DNA of 64,000 bases from Gammaproteobacteria bacterium HGW-Gammaproteobacteria-3 (GTDB lineage Bacteria > Pseudomonadota > Gammaproteobacteria > Methylococcales > Methylomonadaceae), in contig PGZD01000003.1 in the NCBI GenBank assembly GCA_002843155.1, forward strand, positions 1 to 64,000. Reading direction: 5' to 3'. Below are positions 1 through 9,716 of the stretch, piece after piece. How positions within the stretch are numbered: position 1 is the first letter of the stretch; each line of letters opens with the position of its first letter. Position numbers and translations under genes: made by a program. Under the pieces are notes generated by a model, which did no database searches, had not been told where the DNA came from, and was given only the letters and a program-made list of their open reading frames with translations.

Positions 1-203
1 CAAGCCATCATGCCCAGGTTTCTCATCGCTGCGGCGAACACGCCACCCATGCCAGGGCGGTTGCTCAAATTAGCTGAGGCTTATGGGTAATCAGGAAAAG
101 ATAAGTCAATTGCACACGTTATAAAATACACGCTCCTTAGTCTCATACTTAAAAATGCGTATAATCGCAGGTTTCTCGAACGCTGAACTGGACTGGTTGG
201 AAA

Positions 204-1388
204 ATGGCTGATATAAAACAAGCGAATATTCTTAATTACCCGGTACTGGCTTTGGGCTTCAGGGCATTTTTTATGCTGGCCGGCTTTTCCGCAGTGCTGT
301 TGATACTGTTATGGAATGCTGTTTATAAGGGCGCGTTGACACTCCCCAACTATTTTGCGCCGAGCGACTGGCATGGCCACGAAATGCTGGTGGGCTATGC
401 TTCCGCTGTCATCGCCGGATTTTTGTTGACCGCCGTCAGAAACTGGACCGGGCTGCCGACGGCAACCGGCAAGCAACTGGCCGCTTTATGTCTGCTGTGG
501 CTGTATGGCCGCATACTGCCTTTTTACGCAGGATTATTGCCGGATATGTTGATTGCCTTGGTCGATTTTGCTTTTTTACCGGCTTTGGCCTACCAGATCG
601 GCAAACCCGTGATTAAATCCCGGAACCTGAGAAGCACAGTGTTTTTGCTGTTGCTGGCCTTGATGGCATTTGCCAACGCCTTGATTCATCTTGAAATGCT
701 GGGATTTCTAGCGGACAGCGCCCAACTCGGGTTGCAGCTTTTGATCGCGACCATTATCACCCTTATTCTGCTGGTGGCCGGGCGGGTGTTTCCATTTTTT
801 ACCGAACGCGGATTATCCGGCACGCTGGCGATTCGCAATCCGTTTTGGGACGCACTCTCGATAACGAGCGCCGTTTTGGTTTTTGTGTTACTGATGGCTA
901 AAATTTCCGGAATTTATCTGGTTGTCGTTGCGGTTTTTGCCGCGCTGGCAAATACGCGGCGCATTTTGGACTGGTATGTACAAAAAGTCTGGTATGTGCC
1001 GCTGTTGTGGATATTGTACATCGGCTATGGCTGGATTATTCTGGGCTTTGTGCTCACGGCGCTGGCGGCCTATAATCTGATTCCGCTGTCATTGGCCTTG
1101 CACGCCTTTACTTTGGGCGGCATCGGCGTACTGACTTTAGGCATGATGGCGCGCGTGTCGCTTGGTCATACCGGACGCGCGCTCAAAGCCTCGAATGCCA
1201 TCGCCATCGCGTTTGTATTGATCAATGTGTCCGCTTTTTTCAGGGTGCTGCTGCCTGCGGCTTTTCCGGCAGGTTATGGGCCGTTGCTTTATATCGCCAC
1301 CTTGTGCTGGCTGGCGGCTTTTTCATTGTTTCTGTTTGTTTACGCGCCGATACTGACCCGCACAAGGGCGGACGGCAGACCCGACTGA
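204..1388 (+). CDS. nnrS: NnrS family heme/copper membrane protein
   Basis: The 394-residue protein is almost entirely hydrophobic, with about 10-12 membrane segments, which is the usual size and shape of NnrS. It has the family's WHGHE motif at residues 56-60 and a conserved ARVSLGHTGR-type motif near residue 316-325. NnrS proteins are integral membrane proteins linked to the response to nitric oxide and nitrosative stress, and often accompany denitrification genes. No denitrification gene is visible beside it. The start is preceded by a GG-rich stretch (GGTTGGAAA). A TATAAT hexamer at 160-165 could be its -10 box, but no convincing -35 or FNR site was seen. It converges on hisC. Confidence 0.9.
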   Translation: MADIKQANILNYPVLALGFRAFFMLAGFSAVLLILLWNAVYKGALTLPNYFAPSDWHGHEMLVGYASAVIAGFLLTAVRNWTGLPTATGKQLAALCLLWLYGRILPFYAGLLPDMLIALVDFAFLPALAYQIGKPVIKSRNLRSTVFLLLLALMAFANALIHLEMLGFLADSAQLGLQLLIATIITLILLVAGRVFPFFTERGLSGTLAIRNPFWDALSITSAVLVFVLLMAKISGIYLVVVAVFAALANTRRILDWYVQKVWYVPLLWILYIGYGWIILGFVLTALAAYNLIPLSLALHAFTLGGIGVLTLGMMARVSLGHTGRALKASNAIAIAFVLINVSAFFRVLLPAAFPAGYGPLLYIATLCWLAAFSLFLFVYAPILTRTRADGRPD

Positions 1389-1422
1389 CGGGTTCAACGT
1401 GATTTGCATCTTACCGCGTTTG

Positions 1423-2508
1423 TCATTGCTTCAGACAAATGCGCAATGCCTTCAAAAAAGCCCTGTTTTCATCCGGCGTGCCGATGGTCGCGCGCAGGCA
1501 ATCTTTTAACAAACCGCCTTGCGGCGCCAGATTCTTGATTAAAACGCCCCGACTTTTCAATCCCTCGAATACTGCCGTCGCCTGATTTTCCGGCGTTCTG
1601 AACAGAATAAAATTGGCGGCGCTTGGAAATACGGTCAAACTTTCAAATTGCGACAAAGCTTTAAAAACTTCAGCCCTTTCATTGCAGATAGCTTGCGTTT
1701 GCCGACTGAACAGCGCGGTGTTTCGTAGCGCAAAATCGGCGGTGATTTGCGTCAAAATATTGATATTGTACGGCAGGCGAATTTTGTCGAGTTGCTCGAT
1801 AATGGCAGGGTTGCCTGCGATATAACCCAATCTCAGACCCGCCAGCCCAAGCTTCGACAGTGTGCGCAGCACCAGCAGATTATCAAAGCGGCCAAGCCGG
1901 TCGATGAAACCGGCATTGGCAAAAGGCGCATACGCTTCATCGATAACCACCAGGCCCGATGATGCCTGGATAATTTCCAGCACGGCGTCTTCACTGAATA
2001 AATTGCCGCTCGGATTATTTGGGTACGCCAGAAAAATAATGGCCGGACGGTGCCGGTCGATGGCGGCCAGCATGGCCGGTAAATCCAAATCAAAGTCACT
2101 TGCCTTCAGGGCTACATCAAGGTATTCAAGCCCGAGGCTCCGGCTGATTTGCCGGTACATGACAAAACCCGGCGCAGGTGCCAGCACAGCGGCTCCTGGC
2201 GGCAACGCCATGAGCAATAATTGGATGATTTCATCGGAACCGTTGCCCAGCAAAAGGCCAAACTGCCCGGAAATAGCGTAAGTTTGCCTGAGCGTCGCGC
2301 ACAGCTTTTGCGCTTTAGGGTCGGGATAGCGGTTGAGCTCACTCCCTTTCAAACTTTCCAGCCAGTCCAGGATAACCGGTTCCGGCCAATGATAGGGGTT
2401 TTCCATGGCGTCCAGTTTAATGAGTCCCGAAGCGTCAGCCACAGAATATGCCGATAGCGCCAGCACTTCTTGCCGGAATACCGTAGCAATCAGATTGGAA
2501 TGTGTCAT
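1423..2508 (-). CDS. hisC: Histidinol-phosphate aminotransferase
   Basis: This is a 361-residue PLP-dependent class I/II aminotransferase, the normal HisC length. It converts imidazole-acetol phosphate and glutamate to histidinol phosphate and 2-oxoglutarate. YPNNPSG lies at 162-168, DEAY at 190-193, and the PLP lysine is K219 in the TLSKLGLAGLRLGY stretch. It follows hisD and hisG on the same strand, which is the common gammaproteobacterial murA-hisG-hisD-hisC order. The 107-bp gap after hisD holds a REP-like palindrome. The co-location with hisD and hisG makes HisC more likely than the related aromatic aminotransferases. Confidence 0.95.
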   Translation of the reverse strand: MTHSNLIATVFRQEVLALSAYSVADASGLIKLDAMENPYHWPEPVILDWLESLKGSELNRYPDPKAQKLCATLRQTYAISGQFGLLLGNGSDEIIQLLLMALPPGAAVLAPAPGFVMYRQISRSLGLEYLDVALKASDFDLDLPAMLAAIDRHRPAIIFLAYPNNPSGNLFSEDAVLEIIQASSGLVVIDEAYAPFANAGFIDRLGRFDNLLVLRTLSKLGLAGLRLGYIAGNPAIIEQLDKIRLPYNINILTQITADFALRNTALFSRQTQAICNERAEVFKALSQFESLTVFPSAANFILFRTPENQATAVFEGLKSRGVLIKNLAPQGGLLKDCLRATIGTPDENRAFLKALRICLKQ

Positions 2509-2562
2509 AACATCACCGGGAAAATATAGAAAAAACGATTCAAGGCTTATCCAACATCGCTC

Positions 2563-2585
2563 GTAGGAGACCGATTTATCGGGCG
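2563..2585 (+). repeat. REP-like palindrome, copy 1
   Basis: The 23-base unit starts GTAGGAG, then forms a short hairpin (CCGAT, loop, ATCGG) and ends GGGCG. It lies in the hisC-hisD gap. A second copy in the opposite orientation at 21834-21856 matches at about 20 of 23 positions. The GTAGGAG head followed by an imperfect hairpin is the layout of REP sequences in Pseudomonas and relatives. It could act as a transcript-stabilising hairpin between hisD and hisC. No RAYT transposase gene is in the window. Confidence 0.55.
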
Positions 2586-2615
2586 ATTGGGGAGACGTTC
2601 CTGCAACCCAAATCC

Positions 2616-3923
2616 TTACGTTTTTATCCGGTATTCAGCTGAGCGGGCATGGGCGCAGAGGCTTTCGCCGCGCGCCAGAACCGATGCGGTTTCACCCAGC
2701 TTGCTGGCGCCTTTTTCCGAACAATTGATCAGACTGGTTCTTTTTTGGAAATCGTAAACCCCCAGCGGCGATGAAAACCGCGCCGTGCCGGCAGTCGGCA
2801 GTACATGGTTGGGGCCGGCACAATAATCACCCAACGCTTCAGCGGTATAACGGCCCATGAAAATAGCCCCGGCATGACTGATTTTTTCGGCCAATGCGGC
2901 AGGTTCGGCAACCGAAAGTTCAAGATGTTCGGGTGCGATAATATTGGCGATACAAGCCGCTTCATCCAGATTTGCGGCATGAATCAGAGCGCCCCGGTTC
3001 GAAAGCGAGGCTCTGATAACATCGGCGCGCTCCATTTCAGGCAATAATTTGCGGATGCTGCATTCGACGGCATCGAGGTAGGCCGGGTCATCGGCAATCA
3101 GTATCGATTGCGCGTTTTCATCGTGTTCGGCTTGCGAAAACAAGTCCATCGCTATCCAGTCGGGATCGGTTTGGCCGTCGCAGATAATCAGAATTTCGGA
3201 AGGTCCTGCAATCATGTCGATACCGACCTGACCATAAACCAGTTTTTTAGCTGTGGCGACATAAATATTGCCGGGGCCGACTATTTTATCCACCGCCGGA
3301 ATGGATTCAGTACCATAGGCCAGCGCCGCGACTGCTTGCGCGCCGCCTAGCGTAAAAACCCGGTCAACACCCGCCAGACAAGCCGCCGCCAGGACCAGGG
3401 CATTGCTTTCGCCTTCAGGTGTCGGCGTGACCATGATCAACTCCGCTACACCCGCGACTTTGGCGGGTATGGCGTTCATCAGTACCGAGGAAGGATAAGC
3501 CGCTTTACCTCCCGGCACATAAAGCCCGACCCGATCCAGCGGCGTTATTTTCTGGCCCAGCAGTGTGCCATCGGCTTCCGTATAATGCCAGGACGCCATT
3601 TTCTGGTGCTCGGCATAGGCGCGAATGCGTTGCGCCGCAGTTTCCAGCGCCTGGCGCTGATCCGGGGGCAGGCCGTCCCAGGCCATTTCAAGGGATGACC
3701 GGGGTAGTTCAAACTCCGACGCCGCTTCGATACTGCGTTGATCGAAGCGGTTGGTATAATCGATGACGGCGGCGTCGCCGCGCATTCTGACTTCGGCGAT
3801 AATGGCCAGTACGCGTTGCTGAATGTCGAGATTATCGGCTTCGTCAAAAGTCAACAGCGCTTTCAGGTGCTCTTTGAAGTCGGGGTCGGCGGTGTCGAGC
3901 CGTGCTATGTTGAATTCGGACAT
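2616..3923 (-). CDS. hisD: Histidinol dehydrogenase
   Basis: HisD is a zinc enzyme that oxidises L-histidinol to L-histidine in two NAD-dependent steps. The protein shows the family's [12 protein letters not shown] stretch, the [11 protein letters not shown] segment with glutamine and histidine that serve zinc binding and catalysis, and [10 protein letters not shown] near the C-terminus. I place the start at the ATG at 3921-3923 (435 residues, the usual length). It is preceded by GAAGGTAAGG and lies just after the hisG stop. A longer reading from 3956 would overlap hisG by 29 bases and adds residues without family similarity. Confidence 0.95.
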   Translation of the reverse strand: MSEFNIARLDTADPDFKEHLKALLTFDEADNLDIQQRVLAIIAEVRMRGDAAVIDYTNRFDQRSIEAASEFELPRSSLEMAWDGLPPDQRQALETAAQRIRAYAEHQKMASWHYTEADGTLLGQKITPLDRVGLYVPGGKAAYPSSVLMNAIPAKVAGVAELIMVTPTPEGESNALVLAAACLAGVDRVFTLGGAQAVAALAYGTESIPAVDKIVGPGNIYVATAKKLVYGQVGIDMIAGPSEILIICDGQTDPDWIAMDLFSQAEHDENAQSILIADDPAYLDAVECSIRKLLPEMERADVIRASLSNRGALIHAANLDEAACIANIIAPEHLELSVAEPAALAEKISHAGAIFMGRYTAEALGDYCAGPNHVLPTAGTARFSSPLGVYDFQKRTSLINCSEKGASKLGETASVLARGESLCAHARSAEYRIKT

Positions 3924-3927
3924 GGCC

Positions 3928-4557
3928 TTACCTTCTTTGATCCAGGGTTTTTTCAAATTGGTCGAGCAAGGATTGAATGGCTTCGTGCTTCATTTTCATC
4001 GCCGCTTTATTGACCACCAGACGTGAGCTGATGGTCATGATCAGCTCGCGCGGCTCCAGACCGTTGGCTTTGAGCGTATTGCCGGTATCGACCAGATCGA
4101 CGATACAATCGGCCAGTCCGACCAGAGGCGCCAGCTCCATCGAGCCGTAAAGTTTGATGATGTCGGCCTGAATACCTCGTTCGGCAAAATAGCTTTTGGC
4201 GGTTTTGACGTATTTGGTGGCAACCCGGATGCGGCCTTTGATTTCCGGTGCGCTCACTTGCGCGGCGGTCATCAGGCGGCAGGTGGCGATATTCAGATCC
4301 AGCGGCTCATAAAGGCTTTCGCCCCCGTGTTCAAGCAATACATCCTTACCGGCAATACCCATGTCGGCGGCGCCATATTCAACAAAAGTCGGCACATCGG
4401 TGGCGCGGATAATGACCAGCCGGACATCGTCCCGCGTCGTCTGTAAAATCAGTTTACGACTGGTATCGGGGTCATCGATCGGCTTTATGCCCGCTTGTTC
4501 CAGAAAAGGCAGTGCCTCTTCATAGATTCTACCTTTGGATACGGCAATGGTTAGCAT
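3928..4557 (-). CDS. hisG: ATP phosphoribosyltransferase, short form
   Basis: HisG catalyses the first step of histidine biosynthesis, joining ATP and PRPP. At 209 residues it is the short form, which lacks the C-terminal regulatory domain of the long form. The sequence begins [11 protein letters not shown] and contains the PRPP-binding-type stretch with [14 protein letters not shown] near residue 155. Short HisG proteins need the HisZ subunit for activity and histidine feedback. hisZ is not in this window and must be elsewhere. The gene follows murA by 9 bases and precedes hisD by 4. Confidence 0.95.
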   Translation of the reverse strand: MLTIAVSKGRIYEEALPFLEQAGIKPIDDPDTSRKLILQTTRDDVRLVIIRATDVPTFVEYGAADMGIAGKDVLLEHGGESLYEPLDLNIATCRLMTAAQVSAPEIKGRIRVATKYVKTAKSYFAERGIQADIIKLYGSMELAPLVGLADCIVDLVDTGNTLKANGLEPRELIMTISSRLVVNKAAMKMKHEAIQSLLDQFEKTLDQRR

Positions 4558-4566
4558 GGTTTGACC

Positions 4567-5859
<1,293 letters not shown>

Positions 5860-6192
5860 TCAGTTTTCTTGGGACTTGCAATTTGAATCGGACTCGGCAA
5901 AATAGCAGGTCTGGTCAAGGCCGCTGAGTTTGGCCAATGTCAGCAATTGTTTCGGCAGTTTCCGAAGTTTCAATTCTATTTGCCGCTCGCGGGTATACTT
6001 GATCCATTCTATGACCAGGGCGAGACCTGCGCTGTCGGTGTTGCCGACCTGGCTTAGATCAAGGGTCAGGGGATTTGCCGAAGTCAAAAAAGTCAAAGAT
6101 TTGATTATTTTTTTGTCGATGCCGGTAAAGGTCAAATCGCCGCTGACTGCAAATACGCCGCCGCCCCGGTCAGTCACACTCACCGTACTCAT
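5860..6192 (-). CDS. mlaB: STAS domain protein, MlaB-like
   Basis: This 110-residue protein is a single STAS domain with the VGNTDSAGLALV segment that contains the conserved Asp-Ser. MlaB binds the MlaF ATPase on the cytoplasmic side and stabilises the MlaFEDB complex. The start ATG overlaps the mlaD stop by four bases (ATGA type), so the two are translationally coupled. In E. coli, mlaC lies between mlaD and mlaB. Here that gene is absent. Confidence 0.88.
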   Translation of the reverse strand: MSTVSVTDRGGGVFAVSGDLTFTGIDKKIIKSLTFLTSANPLTLDLSQVGNTDSAGLALVIEWIKYTRERQIELKLRKLPKQLLTLAKLSGLDQTCYFAESDSNCKSQEN

Positions 6193-6668
6193 TTTTCTTC
6201 CTTGTCTTCTTCGGCTTTTTGAAATAAATATTTGCCGATCATTTCTTCCAGGACAATGGCCGCCTGGGTAATTTCAATCTGACCGCCGTCTTTGAGATAA
6301 TCCATCGAACCGCCCGGTTCCAGATTGACATATTGCTCGCCCAGAAGACCCGCAGTATAAATAGAGGCGGAAGTGTCGTCCGGCAAATTGTCGAATTGCG
6401 ACTCGATACTCATCTCGACAATGGATTCGTAGCTTTGTTTATCGAGGCGAATGGCGGTGACACGGCCGATGCGGACACCCGCCACCGAAACCTGTGATTT
6501 TATTTTGAGGCCGCCGGAATTGGCAAAACGGGCGGTAACCTTGTAAGTGTTATCATTATTGCTGTATGAGCTCAAATTGCTGACTTGCAAGGCCAGGAAA
6601 AACAAACCGGCGAATCCCGAGGCGACGAAAAGTCCGACCAGCGTGTCCTGGGTGTGAGTGTGCTGCAT
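6189..6668 (-). CDS. mlaD: Phospholipid ABC transporter substrate-binding protein MlaD
   Basis: MlaD is the MCE-domain subunit of the inner-membrane complex that moves phospholipids between the membranes. It has one N-terminal membrane anchor (about residues 10-30) followed by a periplasmic MCE domain with the SVAGVRIGRV segment and the LLGEQYVNLEPG loop. I chose the ATG at 6666-6668 (159 residues), two bases after the mlaE stop. An upstream TTG at 6681-6683 would overlap mlaE and is less likely. Confidence 0.93.
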   Translation of the reverse strand: MQHTHTQDTLVGLFVASGFAGLFFLALQVSNLSSYSNNDNTYKVTARFANSGGLKIKSQVSVAGVRIGRVTAIRLDKQSYESIVEMSIESQFDNLPDDTSASIYTAGLLGEQYVNLEPGGSMDYLKDGGQIEITQAAIVLEEMIGKYLFQKAEEDKEEK

Positions 6669-6669
6669 G

Positions 6670-7452
6670 TTAATTGTCTCCAAACATGAGGGCGGTTAAG
6701 ATAAAGTCCAGACCCAGAATGGCAAAGGCGGAATTGACCACAGTACGGGTAGTGGAACGGCTGACGCCTTCGGAAGTCGGGATGGCGTCATAACCTTCGA
6801 ACAATGCAATCCAGGTGGCGGCAAAGCCGAACACGACACTTTTAATGGCGCCGTTGACAATGTCGTCGTAAAAGTCCAGATTTGCCTGCATTTGCGACCA
6901 GTAAGAACCATCGTCAACGCCCAGCAAACCAACGCCGACCAGATGGCCGCCGAGGATGCCAATGGTGCTGAACAGTGCGGCCAGTAACGGCATGGATAGA
7001 AAGCCGGCATAAAAACGCGGGGAAATGATGCGTTTTATCGGATCGACCGCCATCATTTCCATGCCGGACAGTTGTTCGGTCGCTTTCATCAAACCGATTT
7101 CAGCGGTCAGGGCGGACCCTGCTCGTCCTGCAAATAACAGCGCCGAGACCACAGGTCCCAACTCCCGCACCAGGGACGCAGCCACCATAATGCCCAACGC
7201 CTCTTCCGAGCCGAAATCGGACAGGATGTTGAAACCTTGCAAACCCAACACCATGCCGACGAACAAGCCGGAAATGGTGACAATCAGAAAAGTCAACACG
7301 CCGACTGAATACATTTGTTTGAGCAATAGCCCGGGGCGCGGCAAAACATAGGTTATACCCGCCAGGGTACACACCAGAAAAAGCGTGCCGCGACCCAGCT
7401 TGGCAAAACTGGTGCGGGTGCTGCGGCCCAATCGTTGTAAAAAGTTTAACAT
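6670..7452 (-). CDS. mlaE: Phospholipid ABC transporter permease MlaE
   Basis: MlaE is the permease of the Mla complex. The protein is about 260 residues, with a long N-terminal amphipathic part and about five membrane segments. It carries conserved family stretches such as GPVVSALLFAGRAGSALTAE and the EQLSGMEMMAVDP loop that contacts MlaF. The ATG at 7450-7452 (MLNFLQRLG) is placed one base after the mlaF stop. An earlier start at 7485 would run into mlaF. Confidence 0.94.
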   Translation of the reverse strand: MLNFLQRLGRSTRTSFAKLGRGTLFLVCTLAGITYVLPRPGLLLKQMYSVGVLTFLIVTISGLFVGMVLGLQGFNILSDFGSEEALGIMVAASLVRELGPVVSALLFAGRAGSALTAEIGLMKATEQLSGMEMMAVDPIKRIISPRFYAGFLSMPLLAALFSTIGILGGHLVGVGLLGVDDGSYWSQMQANLDFYDDIVNGAIKSVVFGFAATWIALFEGYDAIPTSEGVSRSTTRTVVNSAFAILGLDFILTALMFGDN

Positions 7453-7453
7453 G

Positions 7454-8395
7454 CTAATCCTGGCGGTTATATCTTGAGCGGGCACGCTTGCGGGAGCTTA
7501 TGGTTTTAACGCCTTTGGTGTTCAGGGATGGGCGTGGGTCGGAAATCTCGCTGAGCTTGTGTTTTGACAAGGCCGGATTGGCTTGCAGCAATAAATCATC
7601 CAGATAATCATTGGCCGGGTAGTGAAAATGAACCGGCCCGTCGGCTTTACCTTTCATGAATTGCTGCACCCAGGCCGATTCTGAATTTTCGATGGATTCC
7701 GGCGTTCCCCGCCCCACCACTTTACCGTTGGAAATAACATAAATATAATCCGCTATGGCCGCCGTTTCCTGAACATCGTGCGAGACGATAATACTGGTCA
7801 GGCCCAGCGTAGTGTTCAGAGATTTGATCAGATGCACCAGAACACCCAGCGAAATAGGGTCTTGTCCGGTAAATGGTTCGTCATACATGATCATCATCGG
7901 ATCCAGCGCGATAGCTCTGGCCAAGGCCACGCGCCGGGCCATGCCGCCGGATAATTCAGCCGGCATAAGCCGGGCGGCGCCGCGCAATCCCACCGCCTGA
8001 AGCTTCATCAAAACCAGGGTTCGAATCATCGCTTCGCTGAGATGGCTGTGTTCGCGGATCGGGAAGGCGACGTTATCGTAAACATCGATGTCGGTCAGCA
8101 GGGCTCCGCTTTGAAACAGCATACCCATGCGTTTACGCAAGTCGTAAAGATCTTTTCGGCGCAATTGCTGGACATCGAGCCCATCGACTATGACCTGACC
8201 CTGTTCGGGTGCAAGCTGGCCGCCGATAAGCTTGAGCAAAGTGGTTTTGCCGGTGCCGCTAGGCCCCATGATGGCGGTGATTTTGCCGCGTTCGATATCC
8301 AGGGAAAGGGCGTCGAATATTTTTTTATCGCCGCGCGAAAAAGTCAGATTGCGGACGGATATCAAACTGTTGTCGGGCGCTTCGCTGTTATCCAT
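7454..8395 (-). CDS. mlaF: Phospholipid ABC transporter ATP-binding protein MlaF
   Basis: MlaF is the ATPase driving the Mla lipid transporter. Walker A (GPSGTGKT) lies at 44-51, followed by the signature LSGGMARR, Walker B (IMYDEPFTGQDP) and the H-loop (VSHDVQE). At 313 residues it is about 45 longer than E. coli MlaF. The extra part is a basic C-terminal tail ending in an Arg-rich stretch (SSRKRARSRYNRQD). It starts the operon mlaF-mlaE-mlaD-mlaB that leads into murA. Confidence 0.95.
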   Translation of the reverse strand: MDNSEAPDNSLISVRNLTFSRGDKKIFDALSLDIERGKITAIMGPSGTGKTTLLKLIGGQLAPEQGQVIVDGLDVQQLRRKDLYDLRKRMGMLFQSGALLTDIDVYDNVAFPIREHSHLSEAMIRTLVLMKLQAVGLRGAARLMPAELSGGMARRVALARAIALDPMMIMYDEPFTGQDPISLGVLVHLIKSLNTTLGLTSIIVSHDVQETAAIADYIYVISNGKVVGRGTPESIENSESAWVQQFMKGKADGPVHFHYPANDYLDDLLLQANPALSKHKLSEISDPRPSLNTKGVKTISSRKRARSRYNRQD

Positions 8396-8560
8396 TCGCG
8401 TTGAGTGACAGTATCATCAAATCTAAACGTTCTATTTTGGCAGGCACTGCCAGCCCAAGTCAACAAAATGTCATATAACAGGATTCATAGCGCCAATCGC
8501 GATCCTGACCGACAGGGGCAATCTTATATTGGTGTGGGCTGAATTGGTTTTTTTGAGCCC

Positions 8561-9040
8561 TTATTCTTTGTGCAAAGGTTCCACTATAATTTTGTCTCCC
8601 CGCCTGATTGACGCCCGCCTGATAAAGCCCGCGTTCACTTCAAGCATATAACGCACCGGTTTCGATGAATAATACGCCTCACAATCATCGCTTACGCACG
8701 GCGGGACATGCTGCAACCATGAGACCACTTCGCCTGTCGCCGAAATAAACAAAATATCCAAAGGAATCAGGGTATTTTTCATCCACACACCGCGTACCGC
8801 ATCATCCGGAAAAACAAACAACATGCCCGCATCGGCCGCCAGTTCCTCGCGCTGCATCAGGCCTCTGGCCCAGGCTTTTTCGGTATCGGCAACTTCCACT
8901 TGCAGCCTGATGCCTTGCCGCTCAAAAAGCAGTCGGGTTTGCGCCGTCCTGTAAGGTTGCCGCGTATCTTTACAAGCATTGATAGCCATCATCAAGGCAA
9001 TGGCCAGACCCAGGCATTTAAAACGTCGCGGCCAGTTCAT
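8561..9040 (-). CDS. DUF192 domain lipoprotein
   Basis: The 159-residue protein has a hydrophobic N-terminus ending in a lipobox-like INAC (Cys23), so it is probably a lipoprotein. The rest is a DUF192 domain with GLMQREELAADAGMLFVF and VWMKNTLIPLDILFI, the two most conserved stretches of the family. The biochemical function of DUF192 proteins is not established. Two cysteines in the PPCVSDDCEAYY segment could form a disulfide. The start overlaps the end of the phosphopantetheinyl transferase gene by 23 bases, so they are probably cotranscribed. Confidence 0.85.
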   Translation of the reverse strand: MNWPRRFKCLGLAIALMMAINACKDTRQPYRTAQTRLLFERQGIRLQVEVADTEKAWARGLMQREELAADAGMLFVFPDDAVRGVWMKNTLIPLDILFISATGEVVSWLQHVPPCVSDDCEAYYSSKPVRYMLEVNAGFIRRASIRRGDKIIVEPLHKE

Positions 9041-9716
9041 CGTCTATTTCCAGAAGTTTTACGGTATCGATGCCGCCATCGTTGGCGACGGCACAGGCAA
9101 CACCCTCACTCAAGTCAATATCGGCAATACGCCAGTCCGCTGTAAGACCGCAGTTTTCAGGGACATGTAACAGAGCCTGAGGGTTGTCCGGGTTGATCAC
9201 GCATTGCTTCAAACCCAGCGCAATGCCGCCTCCGGTAGCTTTGACAAAAGCTTCCTTGCGCGTCCAGAAGCGGTAAAATTGCTCCAATTTCTCGCCTTCC
9301 GGCAAGTTTTGCCAATATAAAGCCTCCTTTTCGGCGAAACATTTTTTAACCAACGCAGCTAAAGTGCTTCTGGATTTGCAGAGCTCGATATCGACACCCA
9401 GGCGGCAATTTTTGGCTATCGCCAGCGCGAACCGGTTCTCTGAATGGCTTAAATTGAAGGTCCATTCAGGGTCTTCGATTAAATAAGGCTTGCCCCGCGC
9501 CTCTCTGCCGATGCCGATGCGCGAGGCCCTCCGGGCCAGATAGCGCGCCAGAATCCGCCGCGTCAGTGCATGTAATTCAACATGCCGGGCTTGTGCCGAA
9601 TGATACTTCAGTCTCAGGGCGCGCTGGCGCTCGGACGCGTCGAGCAGCCGCCAGTGGCGCTGATCGATTGTGTCACCAGGACTCAGCGTACCGTGCCAGA
9701 GATCGATGGCGTTCAT
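9018..9716 (-). CDS. 4'-phosphopantetheinyl transferase, Sfp type
   Basis: This enzyme attaches the phosphopantetheine arm of CoA to a serine of carrier proteins. The 232-residue protein has the Sfp-family motifs: GKPY and FNLSHS at 76-92, the magnesium-binding GVDIE at 107-111, and WTRKEAFVKATG at 151-162. Sfp-type enzymes often serve secondary carrier proteins rather than the housekeeping AcpP. The window holds one such carrier, the acyl carrier protein of the sphingolipid operon at 51.7 kb, which is a plausible but unproven client. It overlaps ggt by four bases and the DUF192 gene by 23. Confidence 0.9.
   Translation of the reverse strand: MNAIDLWHGTLSPGDTIDQRHWRLLDASERQRALRLKYHSAQARHVELHALTRRILARYLARRASRIGIGREARGKPYLIEDPEWTFNLSHSENRFALAIAKNCRLGVDIELCKSRSTLAALVKKCFAEKEALYWQNLPEGEKLEQFYRFWTRKEAFVKATGGGIALGLKQCVINPDNPQALLHVPENCGLTADWRIADIDLSEGVACAVANDGGIDTVKLLEIDDELAATF

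Noticed and set aside
1-90. Possible gene end on the plus strand (29 codons to a TAA at 88-90), or a minus-strand start at 50
   Set aside because: Both readings are open but too short to identify, and they exclude each other.
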